DNA of 64,000 nucleotides from Haematobia irritans (taxonomy: Eukaryota; Arthropoda; Insecta; Diptera; Muscidae): positions 65,255,242 to 65,319,241 of the forward strand of contig NC_134401.1 in assembly GCF_050003625.1 (NCBI RefSeq). Reading direction: 5' to 3'. This document shows, piece after piece, positions 22,556 through 34,429 of the stretch. The notes under the pieces are model-generated. The model searched no databases and was not told the origin of the DNA. It saw nothing but the letters and a program-made list of their open reading frames with translations. How positions within the stretch are numbered: the first letter of the stretch is position 1; each line of letters opens with the position of its first letter. Both the position numbers and the translations under genes were made by a program.

Positions 22556-23721
22556 TCCGTTACCTACTGTAATATCCAGGACTCAATGCCATACCGGATC
22601 AGAGACGCGGAATCAAAGTCTTAAGTGTGTAAATTAACCATAGCGGTAGGCGAAACATTTTTTCCGCGACGACAAATACAATAAACTTGTCGGCGAAAAG
22701 TTCCTCCTTTTTTTGTTTCCGACTATTTTTGATGTCAATATGGCATGATTTTTCAATATTTAAAATTGGAATTGTGGGAGCCAATGGTCAACGTTTTCCA
22801 AGTGTATATTGATTTGTAGGTCGTTAGATATTTGGCTTTATTGAGTTTTTTTCTTGGATTATCATTAGGTATATCTTCAGTTGTACTCATACCGCACGGA
22901 ATAAGAATATTATATATAGTTATGAGCTACAAATTCTATTCCAAATCCTGCTCTAGTTGTTCGAGTCGATGTATTAGAATAAGATGGTTCAATGTTGTAT
23001 TATTGACTTACAACTGCAATACTTCCATTGTCCTCTTGTTGTCCGTTTGGAGTTTCCAATTCAACTTATCCGTGTCTATGTAATTTTGTGAGATTCTAAT
23101 ATTGTCCAAATCGAACTTTCTTGATCTCCGTGTACCCTTTGTAACAATGGAGTCGTGCACAGGCCGTGGTGAATTTCGGGTGAATATATTTTGAAATATT
23201 GATGTATATATATACGTTCAGGATTCAAATTGGGTTGGCTATGGTTTAATAAGTGATGGCTTGAATATGTAGGTTTCCTCTGACGACATTTAAGGCCAAT
23301 ATCAAAAGTTAATTTATTTCCCTCACGGAAGGCGTTTGATATAGTTCGGATAGCAAAAATTGGCAGGATCGCCAGTTGTGGGAGCCAATGGCCAAGTGTA
23401 AAATGATTTGTAGGCCGTTATATATTTGATTGTAGGCAATATTTTCTTTATTGGTTTTTTAACAAGATTCCAATAAAAATTATGACCACTAACTAAAAAC
23501 AATATATGCAATGTCTTGTTATAAATAAAATATTTCATTTTAAATTCAAAATTAGAAATTAATGTACCTAGAGAGTTGAGTAAATACATGTAATATCTTG
23601 TTTTTGTTGATTTATTTGAAGATAAAAGAATATCCAAGAGGCCAGGCAATAGAAATGGCTAGTGGTGAGTTCAAAAATGTGATAAGCGATGGCAATACTA
23701 TCCAATTTTCCGCAGGGAATT
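22556..23721. other. Non-coding stretch with two LTR-like direct repeats
   Basis: 'tgtgggagccaatggtcaac' at 22773 recurs as 'tgtgggagccaatggccaag' at 23375, each followed by 'gatttgtagg.cgtta.atatttg'. Just before the second copy, the minus strand reads 'tggcgatcctgcc', which could be a primer-binding site next to an LTR. This may be the relic of a minus-strand LTR element with its coding part lost. Positions 22600-22770 look unique. No gene is recognised. Confidence 0.35.
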
Positions 23722-23993
23722 CACAGAAAAATAGTTCACCAAAATATTGAATAATTGAATTTTTAAAAATATTCAAATAAAATTTTAATTGATTCAACAA
23801 TTTTGTTTAATTAAAACAAATAACAATCACAAGAATTAGTAATACAAATTAATGTTGGATAATTGGATCAATTCATTTTTTAATTGACTTTGGTGATTGA
23901 TACTATCTATCATTTCTCTGATTGAAGACATTTCAATCAAAAATTAATTGGATCAATTAATTTCGTGATTGAATCAAAAAATTATTTTTTGTG
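23722..23993. mobile_element. AATTAA-rich MITE, second copy
   Basis: Ends CACAGAAAAATAGTTCACC and 'caaaaaattattttttgtg', with internal caattaa-type inverted motifs as at 20.76 kb. It lies in the opposite orientation. The TA flanks are not preserved. Confidence 0.7.
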
Positions 23994-24624
23994 CGTTGGA
24001 ATAGATTTTAATATTGCGACACGCCAGCCCTCTCGGTATTCCGTCGCGAATTTTGTTCGTCCGATAAGAAATGCACGTAAACAAGTGTTCGCCTATTGCC
24101 CATCGCTATGGTTATATTTACTCACTAAGTAAGCACACCGAGACTAAAAATTTCGCTTATGTTAATTTAACATTTACTTTTGTATACCATAAATTTTGTT
24201 CGTTACTTTAAGGACAGTTTGTTGTAAACGTAGATTATGAGATATTTTGTTAATGTGTAAAGTGCTATCATTTCAGCCAACAACCGCGTCACGCAATTTC
24301 AGAGTTGTCACCTTAACTCAATAAAAAAAAAACCTACAATGTTTCCTTATTAGATTCCTTGAAAATTGATATATGCGGCGGGAGGACGAGGGTGGCGGAT
24401 ATACTAATATCCATATATTGTTTTCAGACTTCATACATTGGTCGTGGTGAAATACTGATTCGATCTGGCAAGAAGATATTACCTTGAAATCCAGATTTGA
24501 CTTTTCATCCGACTTTTTAATAGATTTCCCAAACAACATTTTAGACCAACGAACATCGTTTGCAAATTTCTCTTCGCGATAAACAAATTTGTTTCGAAGA
24601 ATAGCATATTGTTTTTTGATAAAC

Positions 24625-25044
24625 GGAATATTATCACCGCAAACATGTTTTTAGAGCAAAATGTTATTTTTGGACGATAAACATGGAACATGTTTGTAGC
24701 AATCATGTTATCTCGTAGATTGTCACCCATGTTCCGATATTCGGAATAGTATATCGTTACTTTTTCTTATAACGATATACTATGGGACTCCAATCCAGTT
24801 ATAATGTAAATTTCTCCTTAAAGCGAACTATATATTACCAAGATTTAAGTTTATAAGTTTCAGGATTGAGAAATTATAGCCAAACGAAAATTTTGCGATT
24901 TGCGATTCCGAATATCGGAACATGAGGGTATGTATCCGATTTTGGCAACAGAACATATAATATTTTCGACTAAAAACTTTCCATGTTCACCGTCCAAAAA
25001 TAACATTTTGCTCTTAAAAAACATGTTTGAGGTGACAATATTCC
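24625..25044. mobile_element. Foldback element (long imperfect inverted repeat)
   Basis: The left arm 'ggaatattatcaccgcaaac' through 'gagcaaaatgttatttttgg' is mirrored on the right by 'ccaaaaataacattttgctc' through 'gaggtgacaatattcc'. The arms continue inward to 'atgttccgatattcggaat' and its exact inverse at 24905-24923. A smaller hairpin (gtatatcgtta / taacgatatac) sits at about 24749-24781. It is related to elements at 31.2-32.3 and 60.5 kb. Non-coding. Confidence 0.8.
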
Positions 25045-25149
25045 TTCTCTTCGTTCGCTGGCGTCTCTTAAATAATTAATTCTATCTTTCCTATATCCAT
25101 CACACTTCTATATCCATCACACACACTATGATCGATATAGGTCGCACCA

Positions 25150-25600
25150 TTTTTCTCTCCTGTAATACAAAGAATGTACCACATATCAACACTACGTACA
25201 AAATTTCAACCGGATTGGAAGAATTTTGCTCCTCCAAGAGGCTCTAGGTTAAATATGGGGATCGGTTTATATGGGGGTATTTATAATTATGGACCGATAT
25301 GGACCAAGTTTTGCATGGTTGTTAGAGACAATATTCGTATACTAACACCATGTAGCAAACCGGATCGGATGAAATTTGCTTCAATTTGCAATACCATCCG
25401 ACCTACATCAATAAGAACTACTGATGCCAAGTTTCAAGTCGATAGCTTGTTTCGTTCGGAAGTTAGCGCGATTTCAACAGACGGACTTGGCTAGATCGAC
25501 TCAGAATTTCACCACGACCCAGAATAAATATAATTTATGGGGTCTTAGAGTAATAGTTCGATGTGTTACAAATGGAATTGACAAAGTTAAAAGTAAAAGT
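25150..25600 (+). repeat. 153-bp-family repeat, about one unit plus terminus
   Basis: 'ggatcggtttatatgggggt', 'ggaccgatatggaccaag', 'gatttcaacagacggactt' and 'ttatggggtcttagagtaat' match the 33.27-34.3-kb element in inverse orientation. Confidence 0.75.
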
Positions 25601-26515
25601 ATGTGTATGCTTATTTTTTTCATTTTATAAAAAAGCGTGACTTTTTTAAAGAAATTTTGTTTGCTTGGTGTTTTGGGCTTTGGTGAGTATTTTAGAATAA
25701 TCTGTCTCTGGCCTTCGATGAATTTTATTAGACTAAAACTTCGTTTCGAAGAAACAATGGTGCTTATTTTGATGTTTATCATATTGATAAAGTACCGAGT
25801 TAAGCGTCATACATTATTTGATGTTTGTGCGAATTTTTAGCATTTCTTTTTTGGTTGTAGTTTTTTTTGCAATGCTCGCGTTGACGTTGATAATGTGACG
25901 ATCACAGAGTTTGTAATTTGTATAACTGAGTCATTCTTGTTTGTTTTTGTTTTTCCTCTTCCTCAAACAGGTTCACAGTGTTTGCTTGTTTGTGTCTCTT
26001 TTTATCATATTGTTGGTGTTGTTGATTAATTTATTATGTTTACGGTTTGAAACATTATTGCCATCGTGTTTGAATCATCATAACAGGGGAAATCGGTGTA
26101 AAGCTTAATACTACGTACGCACTAGGTGCGATGTCTCGATGTTTAGTGCAAAAATCCCTTTACAAATCACAAGTGTTTATAATGGCAAACAAATGAGATT
26201 TCGTTTGCGGTTATAGCAAGTGTTTTTTGTTTGCGAAAAACGGAAAAGTAAATATTGGAACTTCTTTTGTTTATAGTCACAGTTATTATTTTAACATAAA
26301 ATTAATTGTTGAAATGAAAATAACCACAGGATTGCAAAAAGTGAGTTTTTAAGACTGAAAACACAGTTGAACACGACCTTATTGTGAATTTTGAAAGAGA
26401 TTTTGTTGAAAACACTATGAAAAAGCTGATATCTGCCCATTGCAAATGTACTGAAATTAAATGAGATTTCAACCGAAATCTACATTGAGGAGATTGTGGG
26501 CATTGTGTGAACGTA
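25601..26515. other. Non-coding stretch
   Basis: No gene recognised. Open frames are short and overlap on both strands. Confidence 0.4.
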
Positions 26516-27005
26516 CACTCAAAAAAAGTTTTCTTAGATCCAAAGATTTTGACCTTCCCTTAAGGATTTTGGTATTGATTCCGAGCCAAAGATGCAACTT
26601 CTTTAAAATAAAGATATTTTTAGGGACCTATCTAGCTTTAAAGCTAGGATCAATAAAAAACAAAAATCAAAATGATCAAAATAAGCCTTAGCCTATATTT
26701 GAAGCGTTTTTATTTTAAATCTAAAGATTCAATATTTCAGTTAATTTAGAGGAGATTTCTTTAAATCAAAAATGCGTTTCTTTACGTTCTTTACTTAGTT
26801 CAAAGACCTACCACTTTAACGGATTGCCGCACATATCCAAAATCTATGTCCTAAATTTAATGAAAAACATTTTTGAAGCAAAGACTATAAACTTTCTTTT
26901 AAGTTCATTATTTGAAAGACGTTTGCCCTTAATATTGTGTAAATTGCGTGTCCTAAAATTTAGGTTGCGTAATCTTTAATATCACGTAAATAGTTTTTTT
27001 CAGTG
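26516..27005. mobile_element. MITE, CACTCAAAAAAAG family
   Basis: The left end CACTCAAAAAAAGTTTTC follows TA. The right end, inverted, reads CACTGAAAAAAACTATTTACG. The body ('gattttggtattgattccga', 'ggttgcgtaatctttaatat') recurs at 47.47-48.13 and 56.37 kb and as fragments at 1.4 and 11.4 kb. Non-coding, about 490 bp. Confidence 0.7.
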
Positions 27006-27331
27006 TGTGTTGGGTTGTTTCCAATTCCACAACCCTTTTTGAGAATCCATGTTAAGCTGAAAATATTTATAAGAAACTAAAAATTAAAATGTCTATTATT
27101 TCTGCCTCAATTGTAACGGCAACCCTATTATACCCGGCAGACTATTAAAAATATTATTATTATTCTGCGAATATTTAGGTGGCGTTTTCATGTTTCAAGG
27201 TTTTGTGTGATTTTTGTGTAGTGTTTTGTGCGGATTTGCATGGGGATAGATATATGGCTAGTAAACTAGCCGCTAGATACTTGGATACATATACATAACA
27301 CAAAAAGGCATTAATGGTTCTTAAGTATGTA
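27006..27331. other. Non-coding stretch
   Basis: About 325 bp with no recognised feature. 'tattatacccggcag' at 27127 is reminiscent of 153-bp-family termini. Confidence 0.3.
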
Positions 27332-27651
27332 CACGCAAAAAAATAATTCTTTCCTCCCAAACGAAATTTTAGACAAACAAAGTTCATTTCTCATTTGCTT
27401 TTCGCTGTAAGGAAGTGTATTTGGAAGAAAAGTATATACTTTTTGTGATAAACGTTTATTCTTTTCCAGGATGTAAAAACAATTTCATAAAGACTAGCTC
27501 AAAAAAACATTATTTTCTTGCTAATTGCATTGTCCCTCACATCTTTCTCACATCCACGAGGATTTTTAGTTCTTAACACCTTTTCCTGTAATACCAACAA
27601 TGTAGAAGAAATTATACGATTTTATAAAGTTTTAAAATTTTTTTACCTTTC

Positions 27652-27723
27652 GCCTGGACGGAGAATCGAACCGCGGACCATGCACATTGTAAGCCAACAC
27701 ACTAACCACTGAGCTATGTACCT
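27652..27723 (-). other. tRNA-like module 2, copy C
   Basis: Minus strand: A-box tagctcagtgg (27706-27716) and B-box ggttcgattct. The 3' 'gtccaggcg' end is as in copies A and B. Confidence 0.7.
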
Positions 27724-27833
27724 GTTATGGTCATCAATAGATAAATATCCATATAAGTTATATATATAGCATAGCTTGCGGCGCCCACGAACCAAATAAA
27801 CAAAGTTTATTTAACAGAAACAAACATTTAGTT

Positions 27834-27906
27834 TGGCACCGTGGAGCAGTGGTAGCTACGTCCGACTCTCATGCCAAGGGTCGTGGGTTCGATCCCTGCT
27901 TCGGCC
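27834..27906 (+). other. tRNA-like module 1, copy C
   Basis: Plus strand: 'tggcaccgtggagcagtggt' and B-box ggttcgatccc. About 110 bp from module 2, pointing away from it. Confidence 0.65.
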
Positions 27907-28393
27907 AAAGTTTTTTTTTTTTGCTTTTGTTTTTTTTTATATATATTCCAGATATATTCGGAAGATTCCGAAAAAAATGTCCAACATTACATTGTACTAT
28001 ATTAAATTTTGAACTGTAAAATGTGTCTTATTAAAGACCTAAAGTCAGAAAAGAACAGTGTTTGATATAAACGAAATGGACTGTGTTGTTATTTCAAAAA
28101 TAACTTTTTTTTATTGAAAAAATAAAAATTTTGAAACAAACGAATTTTTTTGGTGATAAAAGTTTAAAATTTTCGAAGCAATTCAAAAAACTCTAACAAA
28201 AGAAAAACGTTTTCGGTACACGTTTTCCAAACGTTTTTTTTCTTTGCGTGTAGGAGGATCAAGCAACATTAGAATACACACAGGTATAAATAAATATTGA
28301 AATATGCTGCGTTTTGTTTTCTCAGAAATTTCCTTGCATCCTATGTACCATAAATCGAACACAATAGGGGTTTGAGAGTTTGCTCGGCATTAA

Positions 28394-28664
28394 CCCTGGA
28401 AAGTCATCCTTATTTTTTGTACACTAACGTCATCCTTCGTCATTTTGACTACGGCATATTTCAAGACGCATTGTGAGCAAAAATGAGAACCAAATTTGAG
28501 AACATTTTCTTATTCAATATGTTTTTAATTAGTATACAACAAAAATTCATAAAATAGTTTAATTAGTATAGCTTAAATTTACCATTTCCCAATCGACTAA
28601 AATACATTTTAGATCGAAATTGAAATTATGCGTCGTCATTTTGACGAAGGATGACTGTCCAGGG
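28394..28664. mobile_element. piggyBac-like MITE with TTAA sites
   Basis: 271 bp with ends CCCTGGAAAGTCATCC and, inverted, CCCTGGACAGTCATCC. Both sides carry TTAA (28390-28393, 28665-28668). Inner inverted motifs (cgtcattttgac next to each end) extend the ends. A TTAA duplication with a CCC terminus is diagnostic of the piggyBac superfamily. It is too short to code for a transposase. Confidence 0.88.
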
Positions 28665-29034
28665 TTAAAAAGTGTTTACAGCATAGAGGCAATAGATTGT
28701 CATGTCCATACTTCATGGAAATAATTATGATTTGATATGCAGGGCAAAATAAATTCGTATATGAGATTTATATGTGAAAGATAGATCGATTCGTCCTCTA
28801 TCCGAGGGATATTGCAAAATGTGTTTGCGAGTCTTAATATATGGCCTGGAAAAATGGAGGCACTGCGTCTCGAGAGTAATTTTCTCTCTTCCCGTTTGAC
28901 ACATTATTCCAATTTTTATGCAGGATATAGGAGGCCCTGAAACGAATATTCATATACGGATTTATTTCCCATTACATTGCACCATACAACATAAATTCTA
29001 GACCTGTTCTAATAAACCCCAATGTTGCAAAGAA

Positions 29035-30392
29035 CACCCAGAAAAAAGTGACCCCTTCTTTAAGTTAAAATGAACTCATTGTGAAGAAAGTTGGACTTCG
29101 TATAGCGCCAAAGACATTTTTATTTGTTTGAACGATGATTTTTTTTAGAAATTAGGTAGAATGCATTCCATATATTAGTTAACATTTTCCTATATTTATG
29201 TACCACTATACTACAGAATGAAAAAATGTAACTAAATTGAATTCATATATGGAATGATTTTATTGAACTTTTTTCATTCATTTGAACAAATCTTACATAT
29301 TTGTGGTAAACCTTTTACTTCAAAATTAGAACTGCTTACCTTCGTTTTTAAATACAATTTATTTATTTATATAAGAAATTTTTTCTTCTATAAAATACAT
29401 GTTTTAATAATATATTAAATAACTTATTTAAAATCAACAGCATCGACTGGCCTTGAAATATTAGTTTATTATTCTACTATTTCCAATTTCCATGTAATTT
29501 TATCAACTGTGAACCGCATTTTTCTTCTTCTTGTACCTTTCAGTTTTAATAAGTTGCTGCCTAACGATTTTGTCCTCCTTTTACAATTTCAATACCTACA
29601 AATATAAAAAATCATAAACCAATTTTTTCACAAAAAGTTAGCGTCACTGAATATTACCTGATAATTGAAGACGAATTAAGAGTTTGTTTTCTTCTGATAT
29701 TTTCTCACTAATTTAAAATAACAAATATTTTATATATTTTATTTGTTATGTTATCTATTATATTATTTTACTAAATTGTTTTTTAACTATCTCTCCGTAT
29801 ATCATAACAACACGATTTCAACTAAAAAAACAACCCACGCGAAAACATATCGATTACATCGATGACAGGTATCGATTACAGGCAGATAAAAGAAATATAG
29901 GAAAATGTCCTATATTCTAACAAGTGTGTTTCCTTAATTTTTGAAAGGATTGAATATTTCTTAGTACGAATGAGCTAAAATATTTTTCTATGCCAAGTGT
30001 TATTGATAGCTTTCTATAACAATGTATGATAAGCTTTCTATAATAATGGAAGTCAGAATTATCATTTTATAGGAAATTTTACTAAATTTGAGGAAACTTG
30101 GGTTTAGTTCGGTTTTTGTTTATATTTGCGAATGCTTTGTAATCAGTGAATAAAATGTTCTTTTTAAGTAGTAAATTCTTATACCTAGTGAAGAAAACAG
30201 TATTAGTAAAATTCCATGCCTTATTCTAGTTAATGAACTATTCCTAACTGCTTTCAGTTTAGGATTTTTGTTTTACTGAAACAAGTAAATTTTATTAGTT
30301 CACACACAAATTTAACTGAATGGAAATAAAATGGCTAAACTAAATTGATGGACATTTTTTCCTTTAGTTTAGAAGGCACTTTTTTCTGGGTG
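29035..30392. mobile_element. MITE-like element, CACCCAGAAAAAAGTG ends
   Basis: Left CACCCAGAAAAAAGTGACC; right, inverted, CACCCAGAAAAAAGTGCC. About 1.36 kb, AT-rich, with no coding frame. Similar ends occur at 9.07 and 10.59 kb. No clear TA duplication is visible, so the class is uncertain. Confidence 0.65.
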
Positions 30393-31174
30393 AACAGATC
30401 ATACACATTTCTTACCATTGCACAAGAGCTTTGAAAACTAAAGCGGTTACGTAGCAAATAATCACAGCAGCCATTCATAATTGCTATTTGTTCAAGTAAC
30501 TGCCACTATAATTTGTTCTATGGATTAGGCAGACAACATGCTGATGGCAAAGAGTCCCTTCTATTTATACCATTTAAAAAATAAAGCAAGCATATATTGT
30601 GCCTCTAACATAGATTTTTGATCTAAACTGCTGTCAACCGTCCAATTTTTGATCTTTTTGGACGTTTTTTGATAATATGACTTGCTTTACGAATTGTAGG
30701 TCTTTGCTTCTAACTTTAAAAGAGTAAATATGTACAGTAGGAACGGTAGTCGCCTTCAAGAAAGAAATAGAGGAGTAGGGACTCTAAAAGCCGGTTTTAT
30801 AGATAGAGCGGTTTTTACACACAAAGAAAAAATACTTTCCTCCGGAAATTTTGGACAACCGAAATTTCTCTTTGTTATGAAGTGTCTTCTGCAAGAACAA
30901 ATAAATGGGAATTAATGTCAAGCCATCGTACGATTGTTTCTAATCTTTTTTATTTGCTTTTAAACCCCTTGTTTGTCAAAACTTCGTCTAAAATTACTAC
31001 CAATGCATAAAAAGTCGCAGTTTGGTGGGGTTAATGGGGTTGTGGTATCATTGGACCCTACTTCTTCAAAGATGATGCGAATCGTAACGTAACTCTGAAT
31101 GGTGGGCGCTACTGTGGTATGATATCAAACTTTTTTTTTTGCGAATATGCAAGAGCTTGACATGTGGTTTCAAC
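30393..31174. other. Non-coding stretch with a terminus fragment
   Basis: 'cacacaaagaaaaaatactt' at 30819, followed by a diverged 'ggaaattttggacaaccgaa', is a degraded end of the dual-tRNA element family. No gene is recognised. Confidence 0.4.
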
Positions 31175-31176
31175 TA

Positions 31177-32309
31177 CACGCACAGAAAAACCATATTTGG
31201 ACATGGTTGCCGCATCCATTTAATGCTTATTTAGAGTATGTAATTGTCGCGAAAACCATGTATTTTGTCTTTGTAAAAATAATTTTCGAGCGGAGAAAAA
31301 TATATGTTGGCAATAAGCATTTAAATGGTTCTCAAATACCGCAAACATGTTCTATCATTTAAATGATAGAATTTGAAACCATTAAATGGTCTGGAAAATC
31401 ATGCTCCTGATCATTCAAGTTTTTTACTTTTTTGCAGAGAAAATAGTATTTTTACAGGTTACGTACAGACATGTCTAGAACCATTACATGGCCATAAAGA
31501 CCATGTACATTTTTTTCGTGACCATTTATTTTTTTAACTTTTTTGCAGAGAAAGAAATTTTATAAAAACATTGAGCAGGTACACCCGATTTTCGTTTTGC
31601 GCCTCAGTCGTGTGTTGATTGTTTCTTGGAATGGACGGAGAATACGGATTTACTGTTTTGTGTTAATTTATTTATTCAGAAGTGGCACGCGGTTTTATGT
31701 GAAGACAAAAAAGGAAAGTGTAATTGAAAAAATATACCTGTTTTTTGTTCTGCTTTTTGCTATATGGTATCATTTATTTTTATTTGCAGTTACATGATGA
31801 CTGCGTTTGCACATTTGATGGACACGATTTAAATATGGAATAATTACTTATTGTTGAAATTGAAATAAAATAGAGTGTGTTTGCTTGAACGACATTATAA
31901 ATACAAATAAACAATGAATTAGTTTATAAATAAATAAAAACAAATAAATTAAGTTAATTTTGTGTTTTCTTTTCTCAAGTGGCGTACTTTTTTCGACGAT
32001 GAAAACATTTTTTTCATAAAGATGAAAACGTTTTAGGTTGTGACGATGTTCTTTTAACTAGAAGAAAAACATTTTGAATGAATACCATAACATTTTAAAT
32101 CGTGACCATTGTCTTTTCATTCAAACAAATTTCTTTTTATCAATATAATAACATTTTAGATGAGGACAATTTAATTTTTCTTAGAACCATGTTCACTCAG
32201 CCAACATGGTTGCAGGTGAAAATATTACATGGTCGCCGCAAAAATAGCTCCTATCATATTATTTTGCTCTTCAAATATGATTGTGACAATCATGTTTCTT
32301 CTCTGCGTG
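31177..32309. mobile_element. TIR/TA element, CACGCACAGAAAAACC ends
   Basis: 1,133 bp. Left CACGCACAGAAAAACCAT; right, inverted, CACGCAGAGAAGAAACATG; flanked by TA (31175-31176, 32310-32311). The inner right sequence ('tcatattattttgctcttc') is shared with the foldback elements at 24.6 and 60.5 kb. An 84-codon frame (31543-31797) has hydrophobic stretches but no recognised domain. Confidence 0.75.
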
Positions 32310-32310
32310 T

Positions 32311-32680
32311 AGTGGTGTGCGCATTACTCGAAATTGTCGTGGCAACATTCGTGAATGTGCGTGAATGGGACGTGCGTGAGAAATAAAATCGTTTCGTGAA
32401 TGTGTGTGAATAAAATTTCTCCCAAATCACTCTCACGAAAAAAATCAAGATTTAGTTCTTACCCATTTGTTGACTGAAACTAATTTAGCTGTCGAACTAT
32501 ATTCTATTTATGAATTTTGTTACCTTTGCTCATTCCCGGTTGGAAAATGTCGTGAGTCTCTGAAGTTGTCGTGAATCGTGCGTTAAAAGTAGTTCCTGCG
32601 TGAGTATTGGTTTTCATTTTATGAATGTGAATGGCTACCACACGTATCGTGCGTGAATAAACATTTTGCTTCCTGAATGA
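32311..32680. repeat. Degenerate GTGCGTGAAT-motif cluster
   Basis: About ten spaced variants of gtgcgtgaa/cgtgaatgtg occur between 32343 and 32665 ('cgtgaatgtgcgtgaatggg', 'gaatcgtgcgtt', 'tatcgtgcgtgaataa'). Short subterminal motif arrays are typical of hAT termini, and the stretch begins tagtggtgtgc, but I cannot find the other end. Confidence 0.45.
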
Positions 32681-32969
32681 GGAAAACAAGATTGGAGCTT
32701 TTATTCGAGAGATACCGGCCGAATGAACCATTTGAGGCACAGTCGCGGGCGATATTTGCATGAAATAATCTTCAAACTTTAAATTATATGGACCACACTA
32801 TCGATTAAAATAAAGAGTTTCAGCGTGTTTCTGAATTTTATGTGTTTTTTAATGTTCCTATGGTTCTTAAAAAATCACCTTTTACACTCGTGCAAAGAAT
32901 TCGTTCCAAACAAAATTTTTGATAAATTTCCTTTGGTGGGGTCAAAATAAATGCCGAATATTATCGAAA

Positions 32970-33077
32970 AAGTGTCATAAATACAGTATTGAAGCCTTGG
33001 GCAGACAAACATTTCCAGCGCGCTTTGATCGCGTCAACCAAGAATGACTTAAAAAGGAGGTTCATCGCTTCATTTCT
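32970..33077 (+). pseudogene. Tc1/mariner-like transposase remnant, left part
   Basis: Reading on the plus strand into the flank and across the inserted 33086-35627 element gives LKKEVHRFISTSQWPQ, continuing at 35628-35699. Only a short trace remains on this side. Confidence 0.4.
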
Positions 33078-33550
33078 ACCTCACATAGGCTTGCCAGATG
33101 ACCGGGATTCGCCTGGATTGTCCCGGAATTTCGTCTTCAGGAAGTGTCCCGAATCTTTCACAAAATTTGCCAAAAATCCCGGAATTTCAATTACTCAAGG
33201 CATATGTTTTCATTTTTTCCCATTTCTTAGAAAAGGAAACGATTTGAAATGAAATCGCTTTCAAAAATATTTTTATACCCTCCACCATTGGATGGGGGCA
33301 TATTAACTTTGTCATTCCGTTTGTAACACATCGAAATATTGCTCTAAGACTCCATAAAGTATATATATTCTGGGTCGTGGTGAAATTCTGAGTCGATCTG
33401 AGCATGTCCATCCGTCCGTTTGTCTGTTGAAATCACGCTAACTTGCGAACGAAACAAGCTATCGACTTGAAACTTGGCGCAAGTAGTTGTTATTAATGTA
33501 GGTCAGATGGTATTGCAAATGAACCATATCGGTCCACTTTTACGTATAGC

Positions 33551-34320
33551 CCCCATATAAACGGCCCCCAAATTTGGCTTGCTGCTCCTCTAAGAGAAGC
33601 AAATTTCATCCGATCCGGCTGAAATTGGGTGCATGGTGTTGGTATATGGTCTCTAACAACCATGCAAAAATTGGTCCATATCGGTCCATAATTATATATA
33701 GTCCCCATATAAACCGATCCCCAGATTTGGCTTGCAGAGCCTCTAAGAGAAGCAAATTTCATCCGATCCAGCTGAAATTGGGTACATGCTGTTGGTATAT
33801 GGTCTCTAACAACCATGCAAAAATTGGTCCACATCGGTCCATAATTATATATAGCCCCCATATAAACCGATCACCAGATTTGACCTCCGGAGCCTCTTGG
33901 AAGACCAAAATTCATCGGATTCTGTTGAAATTTGGTACGTGCTGTTAATATATGGCCTCAAACACCAATGCAAAAAGTGGTCGAAATCGGTCCATAATTA
34001 TATATAGCCCCCATATAAACCGATCCCCAGATTTGACCTCCGGAGCCCCTTGGAAGAGCAAAATTCGTCCGATTCGGTTGAAATTTGGTACGTGGTGGTA
34101 GTATATGATATTTAACAACCATGCCAAAAGTGGTCCATATCAGTCCATAATCATATATAGCCCCCATATAAACCGATCCCGAGATTCGGTTTTGGAGCCA
34201 CTTGGAGGAGCAAATTTCATCCGAGTCAGTTGAAATTTGGTACATTGTGCTAGTATATGGCCGTTAGCAACCATGCCTAACTTGGTCCATATCGGTCTAT
34301 AGTTATATATAGCCCTCAGA
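33551..34320 (+). repeat. Tandem array, about 5 x 153 bp
   Basis: The marker 'ccccatataaac' begins at 33551, 33703, 33856, 34009 and 34162, with a degenerate copy near 34314, giving steps of 152-153 bp. Each unit carries 'gcaaatttcatccgatcc', 'ggtatatggtctctaacaac' and 'tggtccatatcggtccataa'. Because 153 is divisible by 3, long open frames appear on both strands; I regard them as by-products. Confidence 0.92.
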
Positions 34321-34429
34321 TAAATCGATCCCCAATCACACAAAAAAAGTTCATAATTGTATATAGCTCACATATAAGCGGCTCTCTACGTACCGTGCAA
34401 AAGTCCATATCGATTCGTAATTATTTGTA

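Larger units (their letters stand above)
27332..28250 (-). mobile_element. Dual-tRNA-like element copy C (complete)
   Basis: 919 bp with ends CACGCAAAAAAATAATTC and, inverted, CACGCAAAGAAAAAAAACG. It is flanked by TA on both sides (27330-27331, 28251-28252). It lies in the opposite orientation to copies A and B and contains both tRNA-like modules back to back. This is the cleanest copy in the window. No protein is encoded. Confidence 0.9.

Noticed and set aside
33493..33948. 122- and 124-codon frames on opposite strands
   Set aside because: They come from the 153-bp tandem repeat, whose length keeps any stop-free frame open. Both strands are open, so coding is unlikely.
33551..34320. CRISPR array
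   Set aside because: Eukaryotic context, and whole units repeat with no distinct spacers.
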